Shown in pieces: positions 25,053-32,480 of a stretch of 37,232 nucleotides of DNA. The translations under genes were made by a program, and so were the position numbers. The notes beneath the pieces are model-generated. The model searched no databases. It was not told the DNA's origin and saw only the letters and a program-made list of their open reading frames with translations. The stretch is from Prevotellaceae bacterium (lineage in GTDB: Bacteria; Bacteroidota; Bacteroidia; Bacteroidales; Paludibacteraceae). The DNA lies in NCBI GenBank assembly GCA_031261165.1, contig JAISJU010000035.1, positions 1 to 37,232 of the forward strand, given 5' to 3'. Numbering within the stretch: the first letter of the stretch is position 1; each line of letters opens with the position of its first letter.

Positions 25053-25354
25053 AAATTAAATAGAAAAAGATAAAATAAAAAAAGATAAAAAATCGTGCTA
25101 ATTAGCACAAAATAAGACATATTAAAAAAATAGCGATTTGCGTTATTCTCGTATTCATTTTCCACATTAAACTCGTAAGAGTTACAAGTCGAGAGTAAGT
25201 TAGTGAAACGCCGTGTTGGTACGGCGTGGAATAACTTGCCGGACTTGTAGGCGTGGAAACCTGAATATAGGCAGGTTGTTCTACGCTATTTTTATATTTA
25301 ATTTTAAGAGAAATAATTATCCTTATTTTAATAACAAATCTAACTCAAATTATT
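25053..25354 (+). ncRNA. Structured 5' leader RNA, family not recognised
   Basis: Several well-formed stems occur in order. GTGCTAATTAGCAC (25095-25108) is a perfect palindrome. AACTC-GTAA-GAGTT (25170-25183) has a GNRA loop. TACAAGTC/GACTTGTA (25183-25190 with 25242-25249) encloses AAGTTA/TAACTT (25197-25202 with 25232-25237) and ACGCCGT/ACGGCGT (25208-25214 with 25221-25227). GCGTGGAA/TTCTACGC (25251-25258 with 25279-25286) encloses ACCTG/CAGGT. A 10-bp stem AAAAATAGCG/CGCTATTTTT (25126-25135 with 25284-25293) could close the whole domain but competes for 25284-25286 with the preceding stem. I do not match it to a known riboswitch. Confidence 0.5.
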
Positions 25355-27268
25355 ATGTATCAGAAAATTACAGCAACGGTGGCAGGTGCAAATATTTGCA
25401 ACGCAATGGAGACCGGAAACCATTCAAAAAACGGGGCAAGTCCGAAAAGCCTGATGAGTAGGGGAAACTTTTTACTGTTCGGTATAATAGCAATTATTTT
25501 GCTGAATTGTAACACTTTACACGCCCAATACAATTTTGCGGGCGGTAAAGGAACGGCGGAAGAGCCGTATCAAATAAAAACGGCGGAGCAATTAGACTCT
25601 TTGCGGTATTTCTTTGGCTCTGCCAATCAGAATAATCACTATTGCCTGATGAACGATATAGACCTTACCGAATTTTTGCAAGACAACATTGAGGGCTGGT
25701 TGCCGATTGGTACATGGAGTAAAGATTTTCGAGGTCATGTACATGGTAATGGATATAAAGTTACAGGATTGCACATTAACAGACCCAATTATAATGATGC
25801 CGGTGTAGGTCTCTTTGGTTTGGTTAATTATACAACCATAGATAACTTAGGAGTTGAAATTGCAGAGGGAAAAAGTGTTGAGGGAAATAGTAATGTCGGG
25901 GGATTAGTTGGCAGATTTCCTTATTCTTCAACGCTTAGTTCTTGTTATGTAAATGGTAATGTAAAAGGAAAAAGTAGTGTGGGAGGATTAATTGGTTTTA
26001 CAGATGAAAACAGTATAGTAGATTATTGTTATACATCAGGAACGGTTTCAGGAAACAGCGATGTAGGAGGATTAATAGGATTTAATGCAAAAAGCGATGT
26101 TTCCAATAGTTATTCCGAGTCAGATGTAAATTCTTCAGGAACAGCAGGTGGCTTGATAGCCTTTAATACCGGCAGTATAACAAAATCATTTTCTTCCGGA
26201 GCCGTAATAGGAGCGGGTACAACGGGCGGATTTGCAGGAAATAGTAATGGGGAAATCAGTCTTTGTTATTCTTCAGGAAATGTCTTAAAACACGGTAGCG
26301 TTTGCAGTGGATTTGTTGGAGCAAATATTATTGCTATTACTACAGGTTCAATAAAATCTTGTTATAGCACAAGCAAAGTCGTTATAAGTAGTACAGATGT
26401 TGCTATTGGAACTTGGGAGGCAGGAGGAATTACCAGTAATAATGCAGGTCCTATTGAACATTGTTACGCAACAGGAAAATTATCAAGAGAAGGAAATATA
26501 CCTTCATTTAGATTTTGTGGAATATCTGCTTTCTCTACGACAACCAATATTGTGAGTTGCTATTTTAATCAGGAAACTACCGGTGCAATATGCGGAATAA
26601 ATTATCACGATGGTAGTGGTATAGGACAGTGTTTACTTTCCGGCAATACCACCGCTGAAATGATGCAAAAATCCACTTTTGAAAATTGGGATTTTGAAAC
26701 CGTTTGGGACATAAAAGAGGGAGAAACCTATCCGTTTTTCCGCTGGGAAACCGAACGGAAATCGCTGCTGAAAAGCATTACGCTTGACAAGGGTACGCTG
26801 TCGCCGCTATTCAGTCCCGGAACATTTGAATATACGCTAAGCATTCCCGTCGGTACGGACAAAGTGAATATCAGTGCTGCAGCGGTAGATGGCGCAGTAT
26901 TAAGCGGCGACACAGGCGAGTTGCCGCTGTCGGGCAACGAAACGACTTTTACTTTGAAAGTGAATGCCGAAAATGCTCCGGAACATACTTATACAATTAC
27001 GGTATCCCGTGCCGTTTCGGGCATAAACAATCCGCAAGTTGCCCAAGCGGAATGCAAAATATTCCCAAATCCGGCAAAAGACGAAATTTTCATAGAATCG
27101 GATTTGTCAATACAAAAAGTTGAAATCTGCTCGTTAACAGGCTCTTTGCTGCTGTTGGAAAACAATTTCAACGGAAAAATATCCGTATCGTCTTTGCCGC
27201 AGGGCGTTTATTTGCTTAAAGTTTATACAGATAAAGGATTGGAAATTAGCAAGATTGTGAAAGAATAA
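25355..27268 (+). CDS. Secreted GLUG-repeat protein with cadherin-like domain and T9SS type A tail
   Basis: The frame is 637 codons from ATG 25355. A second ATG at 25454 gives a cleaner signal peptide (MSRGNFLLFGIIAIILL, ending LHAQ), so the first 33 residues may be untranslated leader. The body (about 130-430) has GLUG-type repeats with the spacing NVGGLVG, SVGGLIG, DVGGLIG, TAGGLIA, each followed by a CY or SYS strand. A cadherin-like beta-sandwich (SLLKSITLDKGTLSPLFSPGTFEYTLSIP) lies near 470-550. The end (KIFPNPAKDEIFI, finishing LEISKIVKE) is a type A T9SS sorting domain. GLUG repeats occur in bacterial adhesins and secreted peptidases. The gene is AT-rich in its repeat region. A surface-binding role is inference. 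Confidence 0.85.
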   Translation: MYQKITATVAGANICNAMETGNHSKNGASPKSLMSRGNFLLFGIIAIILLNCNTLHAQYNFAGGKGTAEEPYQIKTAEQLDSLRYFFGSANQNNHYCLMNDIDLTEFLQDNIEGWLPIGTWSKDFRGHVHGNGYKVTGLHINRPNYNDAGVGLFGLVNYTTIDNLGVEIAEGKSVEGNSNVGGLVGRFPYSSTLSSCYVNGNVKGKSSVGGLIGFTDENSIVDYCYTSGTVSGNSDVGGLIGFNAKSDVSNSYSESDVNSSGTAGGLIAFNTGSITKSFSSGAVIGAGTTGGFAGNSNGEISLCYSSGNVLKHGSVCSGFVGANIIAITTGSIKSCYSTSKVVISSTDVAIGTWEAGGITSNNAGPIEHCYATGKLSREGNIPSFRFCGISAFSTTTNIVSCYFNQETTGAICGINYHDGSGIGQCLLSGNTTAEMMQKSTFENWDFETVWDIKEGETYPFFRWETERKSLLKSITLDKGTLSPLFSPGTFEYTLSIPVGTDKVNISAAAVDGAVLSGDTGELPLSGNETTFTLKVNAENAPEHTYTITVSRAVSGINNPQVAQAECKIFPNPAKDEIFIESDLSIQKVEICSLTGSLLLLENNFNGKISVSSLPQGVYLLKVYTDKGLEISKIVKE

Positions 27269-27288
27269 ATTTTTTGCAAATTTTCTTG

Positions 27289-27323
27289 AAAAACAGCGGA
27301 AATTCAATTTTTCCGCTGTTTTT
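27289..27323 (+). terminator. Terminator of the GLUG gene
   Basis: AAAAACAGCGGAAA pairs with TTTCCGCTGTTTTT around a short AT loop and ends in a T-run, 20 bp after the stop codon. Confidence 0.9.
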
Positions 27324-27377
27324 CGTATTTGAGGGAAAAAACACTAATTTTGCATTCTAAATTTCAGACAAGATTTT

Positions 27378-28187
27378 ATGCCCGAAACTCAAAACATAGA
27401 ATACAAGTCCTCGTGGCACGAGGAATATTTAGATTGGATTTACAAGAGTTGAAACGTATGAATATCCGAAAAATGCTTTGCGCGAGGCGTTGCTAAATGC
27501 TGTTGCACACAAAGATTATACAGGTCCGTATCCTATCCAAATCAGCGTATATGCCGACAAAATTATGATTTGGAATTACGGCAGACTGCCCGAAAATTGG
27601 ACTGTTAAAGATTTGCTTGACAAACATTCTTCACAACCGCGTAATCCGGATATTGCAACCGCTTTTTTCCGAAGTGGTTATGTTGAATCTTGGGGACGAG
27701 GAATGGACAAAATGAAGAATTTGTGTCTTGAAGCCAAAATTCCTGTGCCTCAATTTTCTTGCAAAGGCAACGATTTTTGGACAGTTTTCCGCAAAGATAT
27801 TTACAACAAGGAAGATTTGAGTGGTAGAGGGCTGAATGAAAGGCAAATAAAAGCCGTGCTGTATGTGAAAGAAAAAAGGGAAATTACGAATAGCGAATAT
27901 CAGCAATTAAATAATATTTCTCGACGAACAGCAACAACTGAATTAACAGAATTAGTAGATAATTTCAATCTCTTAAAAAAGAAAGGTACAGCTGGCTCAA
28001 GTGTGGTTTATGAAGTTGCGCAGGTTGCGCAATAGTTGCGCAAGTTGGGTAAAATGAAAGGACTGCAAGAACAGACCTGACAGAATTAGTTGAGAAAGAG
28101 TTGTTAAACAAGCAGGGGGAACTCAAATACGCTAAATATGTATTTAACATTAAGAAATTATCTATAATGGAAATTGTAAACAACTGA
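27378..28187 (+). pseudogene. Decayed AlbA_2/RecG-like ATP-binding putative regulator
   Basis: The gene starts MPETQNIEYKSSWHEEYLDWI (27378 on), the usual opening of AlbA_2 (COG2865) proteins, but jumps after about 22 codons into the C-terminal half in another frame. That half reads YEYPKNALREALLNAVAHKDYTGP, then the HATPase-like block with SGYVESWGRGMDKM, to a stop at 28035. The AlbA_2 core and linker, probably over 200 residues, are deleted. A winged-helix part (RTATTELTELVDNFNLL) is followed after the stop by a second, frame-shifted, similar unit ending at 28187 (RTARTDLTELVEKELL). GTTGCGCAA-type units repeat at the junction. A product from 27478 to 28035 could still be made but lacks its N-terminal domain. 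Confidence 0.8.
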
Positions 28188-28320
28188 TATAAGAGATATA
28201 ATAAATTACAAAAATAAAATTCAAAGTATACGCCCGAACAATAAAACATAGAATACTAAATCTATTTTATGTGATTTCTTATTTAGACAAACATCTGCAT
28301 ATCAGTATATTGAGAAAATA

Positions 28321-28387
28321 TTTTTGCACAAACAAGAAAATTTGTGCAAAAAAACTTGCACAAATCAATCAAAAGTGTGTAACTTTG
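28321..28387 (+). promoter_or_regulatory. Porin promoter with inverted-repeat operator-like site
   Basis: TAACTTTG (28380-28387) has a TTG at 28356-28358 about 21 bp upstream. That TTG lies inside a perfect inverted repeat: TTTGTGCAA (28341-28349) and TTGCACAAA (28356-28364), 6 bp apart. A further half-site, TTTGCACAAA, occurs at about 28323-28332. Overlap with the -33 region suggests a repressor site. The rest of the 28188-28417 gap is AT-rich with no other signal seen. Confidence 0.55.
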
Positions 28388-28417
28388 CCGCCGTAAAAAA
28401 TTTAAAACTTTATTTGA

Positions 28418-29989
28418 ATGAAAAAAGTATTATTATCCATTGCGGCAGGCGCGTTGTGTGCCACTGCTTTTGCCGGAGGTCTTCTTACGAACACCAACCA
28501 AAACGTGCATTTTTTGCGCAATCCGGCTCGCGATGCCTCTACCGAAATTGATGCTGTGTATAGCAACCCCGCCGGTCTTTCGTTTCTCGAAAATGACGGT
28601 TTAACCCTTTCTTTGAATAACCAAAGCGCGTTTCAAACCCGCACGGTAAGCACCACTTTTGCACCTTTTGCTATGAACGGCGGCAGTGCAACCAAAGAAT
28701 ACGAGGGTAAAGCCAAAGCGTGGTTTATTCCGAGTTTGCAGGCGGCTTATAAACTTGACAAGTGGGTGTTTTCGGGTAGTTTTGCTGTCGTAGGCGGCGG
28801 CGGCACGCTGAAATATGACAACGGTTTGCCCTCGTTTGAGGCATTGGTTGTATCACAAATCGCAGAACCATTAACGCAGTTATCGCAAGCCTCAGGTGTT
28901 CCTGCCGGATATTCGCTTGATATGAATTTAGAAGGTTCTTCTATTACTTACGGCGTACAACTTGGTGTAAATTACAAAATAAATGATATATTTTCGGCAT
29001 TTGTCGGTGGTCGTATCAGCATTGTAAAGAATGGTTATGATGGTTATCTGCGTAATGTTCAAATAACAAATGCTACTGCGCTGAAAAATTACTTTACAAA
29101 TGCTGCTGCGCAAGCACAGGCAGCAGCAGATAAGTTTGCGCCTTATGTGGGTACTTACGGCAGTTTTCCGTTAAGTGCAGCCGTTGGTGCAAACTTGATA
29201 AGTGCCGAAGAATTTACGCAATTAGCAGCAGGTTTGGGTATGTCGGAGGCAGAGGCAGGCGCATTAACGGTGGCGCAAGCACAAAGCGCATTTACTTCTG
29301 CAGCAGCACAAGCCGGAGGTGCAGCAGCAGGCGTTACACAGTTAGAAAATGGTGTTTCCAATATTAATATGGAAATCGAAACCAAACAATCCGGCTGGGG
29401 CATTGCACCGATTTTGGGTGTTGATGTGAATTACGAAAAACTGAACATTGGTTTAAAATACGAATTTAAAACCAATATTACACTTGAAAACGATACGAAA
29501 AAGGACAATACCGGTATGTTCCTCGACAAAGGAAAAACGCCTTACGACATTCCTGCATTGCTCACGGCAGGGCTTTCTTACAAATTTTTGGAAGACAAAT
29601 TGATTGCAAGTGTCGGCTACCACCTGTTTTTCGACAAAGATGCCGATATGCAGAACGACAAACAAACGAAACTTGATGTCAATAGTTACGAAGCAACGGC
29701 AGGTTTGGAATACCGCATCAACAAAATGTTTTTGGTCAGTGCGGGTGGACAGATTTCTCGCTACGGACTGACGGACGGTTTCCAATCGGATATGAGTTTC
29801 AACTGTAATTCTTATTCCGTAGGTTTGGGTGGTGAAATCAATATTACCGAAAAATTGTCGGTCAATCTTGCTTATTTGTTCACCAAATATGCGGATTATA
29901 CGCAAAACAATCCTTACGGCGCAGGCTCGAAAAATGTGTTTGCCCGTACCAACAATTCTTTCGGCATCGGATTAGATTATAAGTTTTAA
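28418..29989 (+). CDS. OmpP1/FadL family outer-membrane transporter
   Basis: The 523-residue protein has a signal peptide (cleavage after ATAFA, about residue 19), then the family opening GGLLTNTNQNVHFLRNPARDASTEIDAVYSNPAGLSFL, which forms the hatch domain with the conserved NPAGL. The rest is beta-barrel strands ending NNSFGIGLDYKF with a C-terminal Phe for outer-membrane insertion. FadL-type barrels take up hydrophobic compounds such as fatty acids or aromatics. An Ala/Gln-rich insertion (about 215-300: AAAQAQAAADKF, AQSAFTSAAAQAGGAAAG) is unusual and probably forms an extracellular or periplasmic helical loop. Its promoter carries an inverted-repeat operator-like site. It is a single gene with a strong terminator. 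Confidence 0.88.
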   Translation: MKKVLLSIAAGALCATAFAGGLLTNTNQNVHFLRNPARDASTEIDAVYSNPAGLSFLENDGLTLSLNNQSAFQTRTVSTTFAPFAMNGGSATKEYEGKAKAWFIPSLQAAYKLDKWVFSGSFAVVGGGGTLKYDNGLPSFEALVVSQIAEPLTQLSQASGVPAGYSLDMNLEGSSITYGVQLGVNYKINDIFSAFVGGRISIVKNGYDGYLRNVQITNATALKNYFTNAAAQAQAAADKFAPYVGTYGSFPLSAAVGANLISAEEFTQLAAGLGMSEAEAGALTVAQAQSAFTSAAAQAGGAAAGVTQLENGVSNINMEIETKQSGWGIAPILGVDVNYEKLNIGLKYEFKTNITLENDTKKDNTGMFLDKGKTPYDIPALLTAGLSYKFLEDKLIASVGYHLFFDKDADMQNDKQTKLDVNSYEATAGLEYRINKMFLVSAGGQISRYGLTDGFQSDMSFNCNSYSVGLGGEINITEKLSVNLAYLFTKYADYTQNNPYGAGSKNVFARTNNSFGIGLDYKF

Positions 29990-30016
29990 ATGAGTTTGAT
30001 AATAAATTTGTGTGTG

Positions 30017-30057
30017 GAAAAGGTTTTCGGAATTGTTCGGAAACCTTTTCTTTTTTT
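30017..30057 (+). terminator. Terminator of the porin gene
   Basis: A stem of about 15 bp (GAAAAGGTTTTCGGAA with TTCGGAAACCTTTTC) ends in seven T. It lies 27 bp after the stop. Confidence 0.9.
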
Positions 30058-30059
30058 GC

Positions 30060-30102
30060 AGCACGCAGATAAGAAATTAAAAATCTGCGGCATCTGCGTG
30101 CT
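30060..30102. repeat. AGCACGCAGAT hairpin between convergent porin and recG genes
   Basis: AGCACGCAGAT (30060-30070) and ATCTGCGTGCT (30092-30102) form a perfect 11-bp inverted repeat. It belongs to the same GCAGA/TCTGC word family as the repeats near 15402 and 32330, and it may help end the recG transcript on the minus strand. Confidence 0.55.
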
Positions 30103-30110
30103 AAAAGAAA

Positions 30111-32207
30111 TCAACTAATCGCCCCCCAATTCATTTTATCGCGTTTCAGTTTTTCCATTCGCGAGACGAGAATATTGTTTTCGGGCTGTTGCAACTGCGG
30201 GTCGCGTTCCAATATTTGGGCAGCAATGTGGCGGGTATATTCGAGCATTTTGCCATCGTGGGCGAGGTTGGCAATTTTCAGGTCGAAGGGCAAGCCGCTT
30301 TGCACCGTGCCGTCCATATCGCCGGGACCGCGCATTTTCAGGTCTGCCTCCGCTATCTCAAAGCCATCGTTGCTATCCACCATTATTTGCAGGCGTTTGC
30401 GCGTGTCCTCGCCGAGTTTGAAACCGCTCATCAGCAGGCAATACGACTGGTCGGCACCCCTGCCCACGCGCCCGCGCAACTGGTGCAACTGCGACAAGCC
30501 GAAACGCTCAGCGTTCTCAATCACCATCACCGAGGCATTTGGCACGTTCACGCCCACTTCTATCACAGTGGTGGCAACCATTATTTGCGTTTCGCCCTTC
30601 ACAAAACGCTGCATTTCGGCATCTTTCTCGGCAGGTCTCATCTTGCCGTGCAGCATACTGATGTGATACTCCGGAAACGCCTCTTTCATATACTCAAAGC
30701 CCTCTTCGAGGTTTTTCAAATCTATTTTTTCCGACTCCTGAATGAGCGGATACACCACATAGACCTGCCTGCCAAGTTCTATTTGCTTGCGCAGAAAACC
30801 ATTCAGCGCATTGCGTTTGTTATCGAAATAATGATAAGTCTGAATGGGTTTTCTGCCCGGCGGCAGTTCGTCAATCACGGAAATGCGCAGGTCGCCGTAG
30901 ATGGTCATTGCGAGCGTGCGGGGAATGGGTGTAGCGGTCATCACGAGGATATGCGGCGGTTGGTCGTTCTTTCTCCACAGCCGCGAGCGTTGCTCCACGC
31001 CGAAACGGTGTTGCTCGTCAATAATCACAAGCCCCAGATTTTGGAAAACCACCGTTTCTTCTATCAATGCGTGCGTGCCGATGAGGATATGCAGTTCGCC
31101 GCTTTGCAGGCGTTCATCTATCGTTTTACGGTCTTTTTTTCTGGTTGAGCCGGTCAGCAATGCCACATTAATACCCAAATCGCCGAGCAACTCGCAAATG
31201 CTGTTAAAATGTTGCGTGGCGAGTATTTCCGTTGGTGCCATTATGGCGGCTTGGTAGCCGTTGTCTGCAGCCATCAGCATTGCCATCAGGGCGACAAGCG
31301 TTTTGCCGCTGCCCACATCGCCCTGCAAGAGGCGATTCATCTGCCTGCCGCTACGCACATCGGCGCGGATTTCGCGCAATACGCGCTTTTGGGCGTTGGT
31401 CAATTCAAAAGGCAGGTGTTTTTCGTAAAATGTGTTGAAGAAATGCCCGATTTTCTCAAACACGAAACCTTTGTATGCCTGCTCGCGCATCTTGCCTTTT
31501 TGCAAAATGCTGAGTTGAATGTAAAACAGTTCCTCAAATTTCAGTCGTTGCTGCGCTTTGGTGAGCAGTTGCGTGTTTTTGGGAAAATGGATATTGATGA
31601 TAGCCGTGTTCAACAAAAGCAAGTGATTTTGCTCTATAATGTAGGCGGGCAGGGTTTCCGCGAGGGGCTGCCTGATAATCCTTTGCACAGCGGAGTGCAT
31701 AATTTTCTGCAATGCTTTCGAGTTCAGAAAATTGTTTTTCATCTTTTCGGTCGTATTGTAGAGTGCTTGCAGACCCATTTCGCGCTGCGTGTTATCGGGG
31801 TTGTACTCCTCAATTTCGGGGTGCACAATGTTAAACGCGTGGTCAAACTCGGTCGGCTTGCCGAAAACAATGTATTCTTTGCCTGCCTTATATTTATCCT
31901 CAATGTACTTAATGCCCTTAAACCAAACAAGTTCTATCGTTCCCGTAGCGTCTGTGAGCCGCGCCGTCAGCCGCGCGGTGCGCCCCTCGCCCGCTTTGGT
32001 ACAGTTGGACAGTTTGCCTTTCAGTTGCACATATTGCGTATTGCCGTCAATTTCGTGGATATAGAAAATGCGACTCCTATCTACATACCGATAGGGGAAA
32101 TAATACAGCAAATCTTCCAAAGAATTGATGTTTAATTCCTTTTGCAACAACTCGGCGCGTTTGGGTCCTGCGCCAACTAAAAATTTTATGTCAATGTCTG
32201 TGTCCAA
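30111..32207 (-). CDS. recG: ATP-dependent DNA helicase RecG
   Basis: The 698-residue protein has the RecG order: an N-terminal wedge/OB domain (FLVGAGPKRAELLQKELNI at the start, OB fold about 55-135), Walker A GDVGSGKT (296-303), motif Ia APTEILA, DEQH box (397-400), TATPIPRTLAMT, and the C-terminal helicase domain with HGKMRPAEKD, VATTVIEVGVNVPNA and QLRGRVGRG. It remodels stalled replication forks and branched DNA. No ATG is available near the N-terminus. A TTG at 32228 overlaps the -7 promoter box, so TTG 32207 is chosen, giving a very short leader and the usual distance to the FLxGxGPKRA motif. Length is normal for the family. Confidence 0.94.
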   Translation of the reverse strand: MDTDIDIKFLVGAGPKRAELLQKELNINSLEDLLYYFPYRYVDRSRIFYIHEIDGNTQYVQLKGKLSNCTKAGEGRTARLTARLTDATGTIELVWFKGIKYIEDKYKAGKEYIVFGKPTEFDHAFNIVHPEIEEYNPDNTQREMGLQALYNTTEKMKNNFLNSKALQKIMHSAVQRIIRQPLAETLPAYIIEQNHLLLLNTAIINIHFPKNTQLLTKAQQRLKFEELFYIQLSILQKGKMREQAYKGFVFEKIGHFFNTFYEKHLPFELTNAQKRVLREIRADVRSGRQMNRLLQGDVGSGKTLVALMAMLMAADNGYQAAIMAPTEILATQHFNSICELLGDLGINVALLTGSTRKKDRKTIDERLQSGELHILIGTHALIEETVVFQNLGLVIIDEQHRFGVEQRSRLWRKNDQPPHILVMTATPIPRTLAMTIYGDLRISVIDELPPGRKPIQTYHYFDNKRNALNGFLRKQIELGRQVYVVYPLIQESEKIDLKNLEEGFEYMKEAFPEYHISMLHGKMRPAEKDAEMQRFVKGETQIMVATTVIEVGVNVPNASVMVIENAERFGLSQLHQLRGRVGRGADQSYCLLMSGFKLGEDTRKRLQIMVDSNDGFEIAEADLKMRGPGDMDGTVQSGLPFDLKIANLAHDGKMLEYTRHIAAQILERDPQLQQPENNILVSRMEKLKRDKMNWGAIS

Positions 32208-32225
32208 AATCTTATTTTTATTGTG

Positions 32226-32233
32226 CAAAGATA
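32226..32233 (-). promoter_or_regulatory. -7 box (TATCTTTG) of recG
   Basis: On the minus strand TATCTTTG reads 32233 to 32226. Transcription would start near 32219, leaving about 12 nt before the TTG at 32207. Confidence 0.6.
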
Positions 32234-32329
32234 TGTTTTTTGTGGATTATGGCAAAAAAATAATAAACTGTTTTGTTTTTTTCCGAATGCCCCGCGAGAG
32301 GCTAAATGTGCATAGAGGCTGTTTTTTTT

Positions 32330-32444
32330 GAACGCAAATTACGCAGATTACGCAAATTTTCGGAAATATTACACAAACAGACAAAGCATATTTTGTTGTC
32401 TATCAATGAAATATATTCTGCGTAGATTTGCGTAATTTGTGTTC
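32330..32444. repeat. Inverted-repeat element with arms of about 28 bp
   Basis: GAACGCAAATTACGC at 32330-32344 is matched by the complement of GCGTAATTTGTGTTC at 32430-32444. The similarity continues inward through ACGCA and GATT words over about 28 bp, with a spacer of about 59 bp. The element is bordered by T8 on the left and A8 on the right, giving a fully symmetric outline. It lies between recG and the etfA terminator and encodes nothing. Confidence 0.65.
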
Positions 32445-32472
32445 AAAAAAAAGGGCGAAAAATTTTTCGCCC
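32445..32472 (-). terminator. Terminator of the etf operon
   Basis: GGGCGAAAAATTTTTCGCCC (32453-32472) is a perfect 20-bp palindrome followed on the minus strand by eight T. It lies just after the etfA stop. Confidence 0.9.
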
Positions 32473-32480
32473 CTACGGTT

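Noticed and set aside
25095-25293. Structured leader considered as a group II intron or a common riboswitch (cobalamin, TPP, SAM, c-di-GMP)
   Set aside because: No catalytic domain V-like hairpin, no reverse transcriptase, and none of the conserved core words of these riboswitches were seen.
30189-32135. Plus-strand open frames opposite recG
   Set aside because: They have no motifs or promoters and are His/Phe/Arg-rich shadows of the RecG codons.
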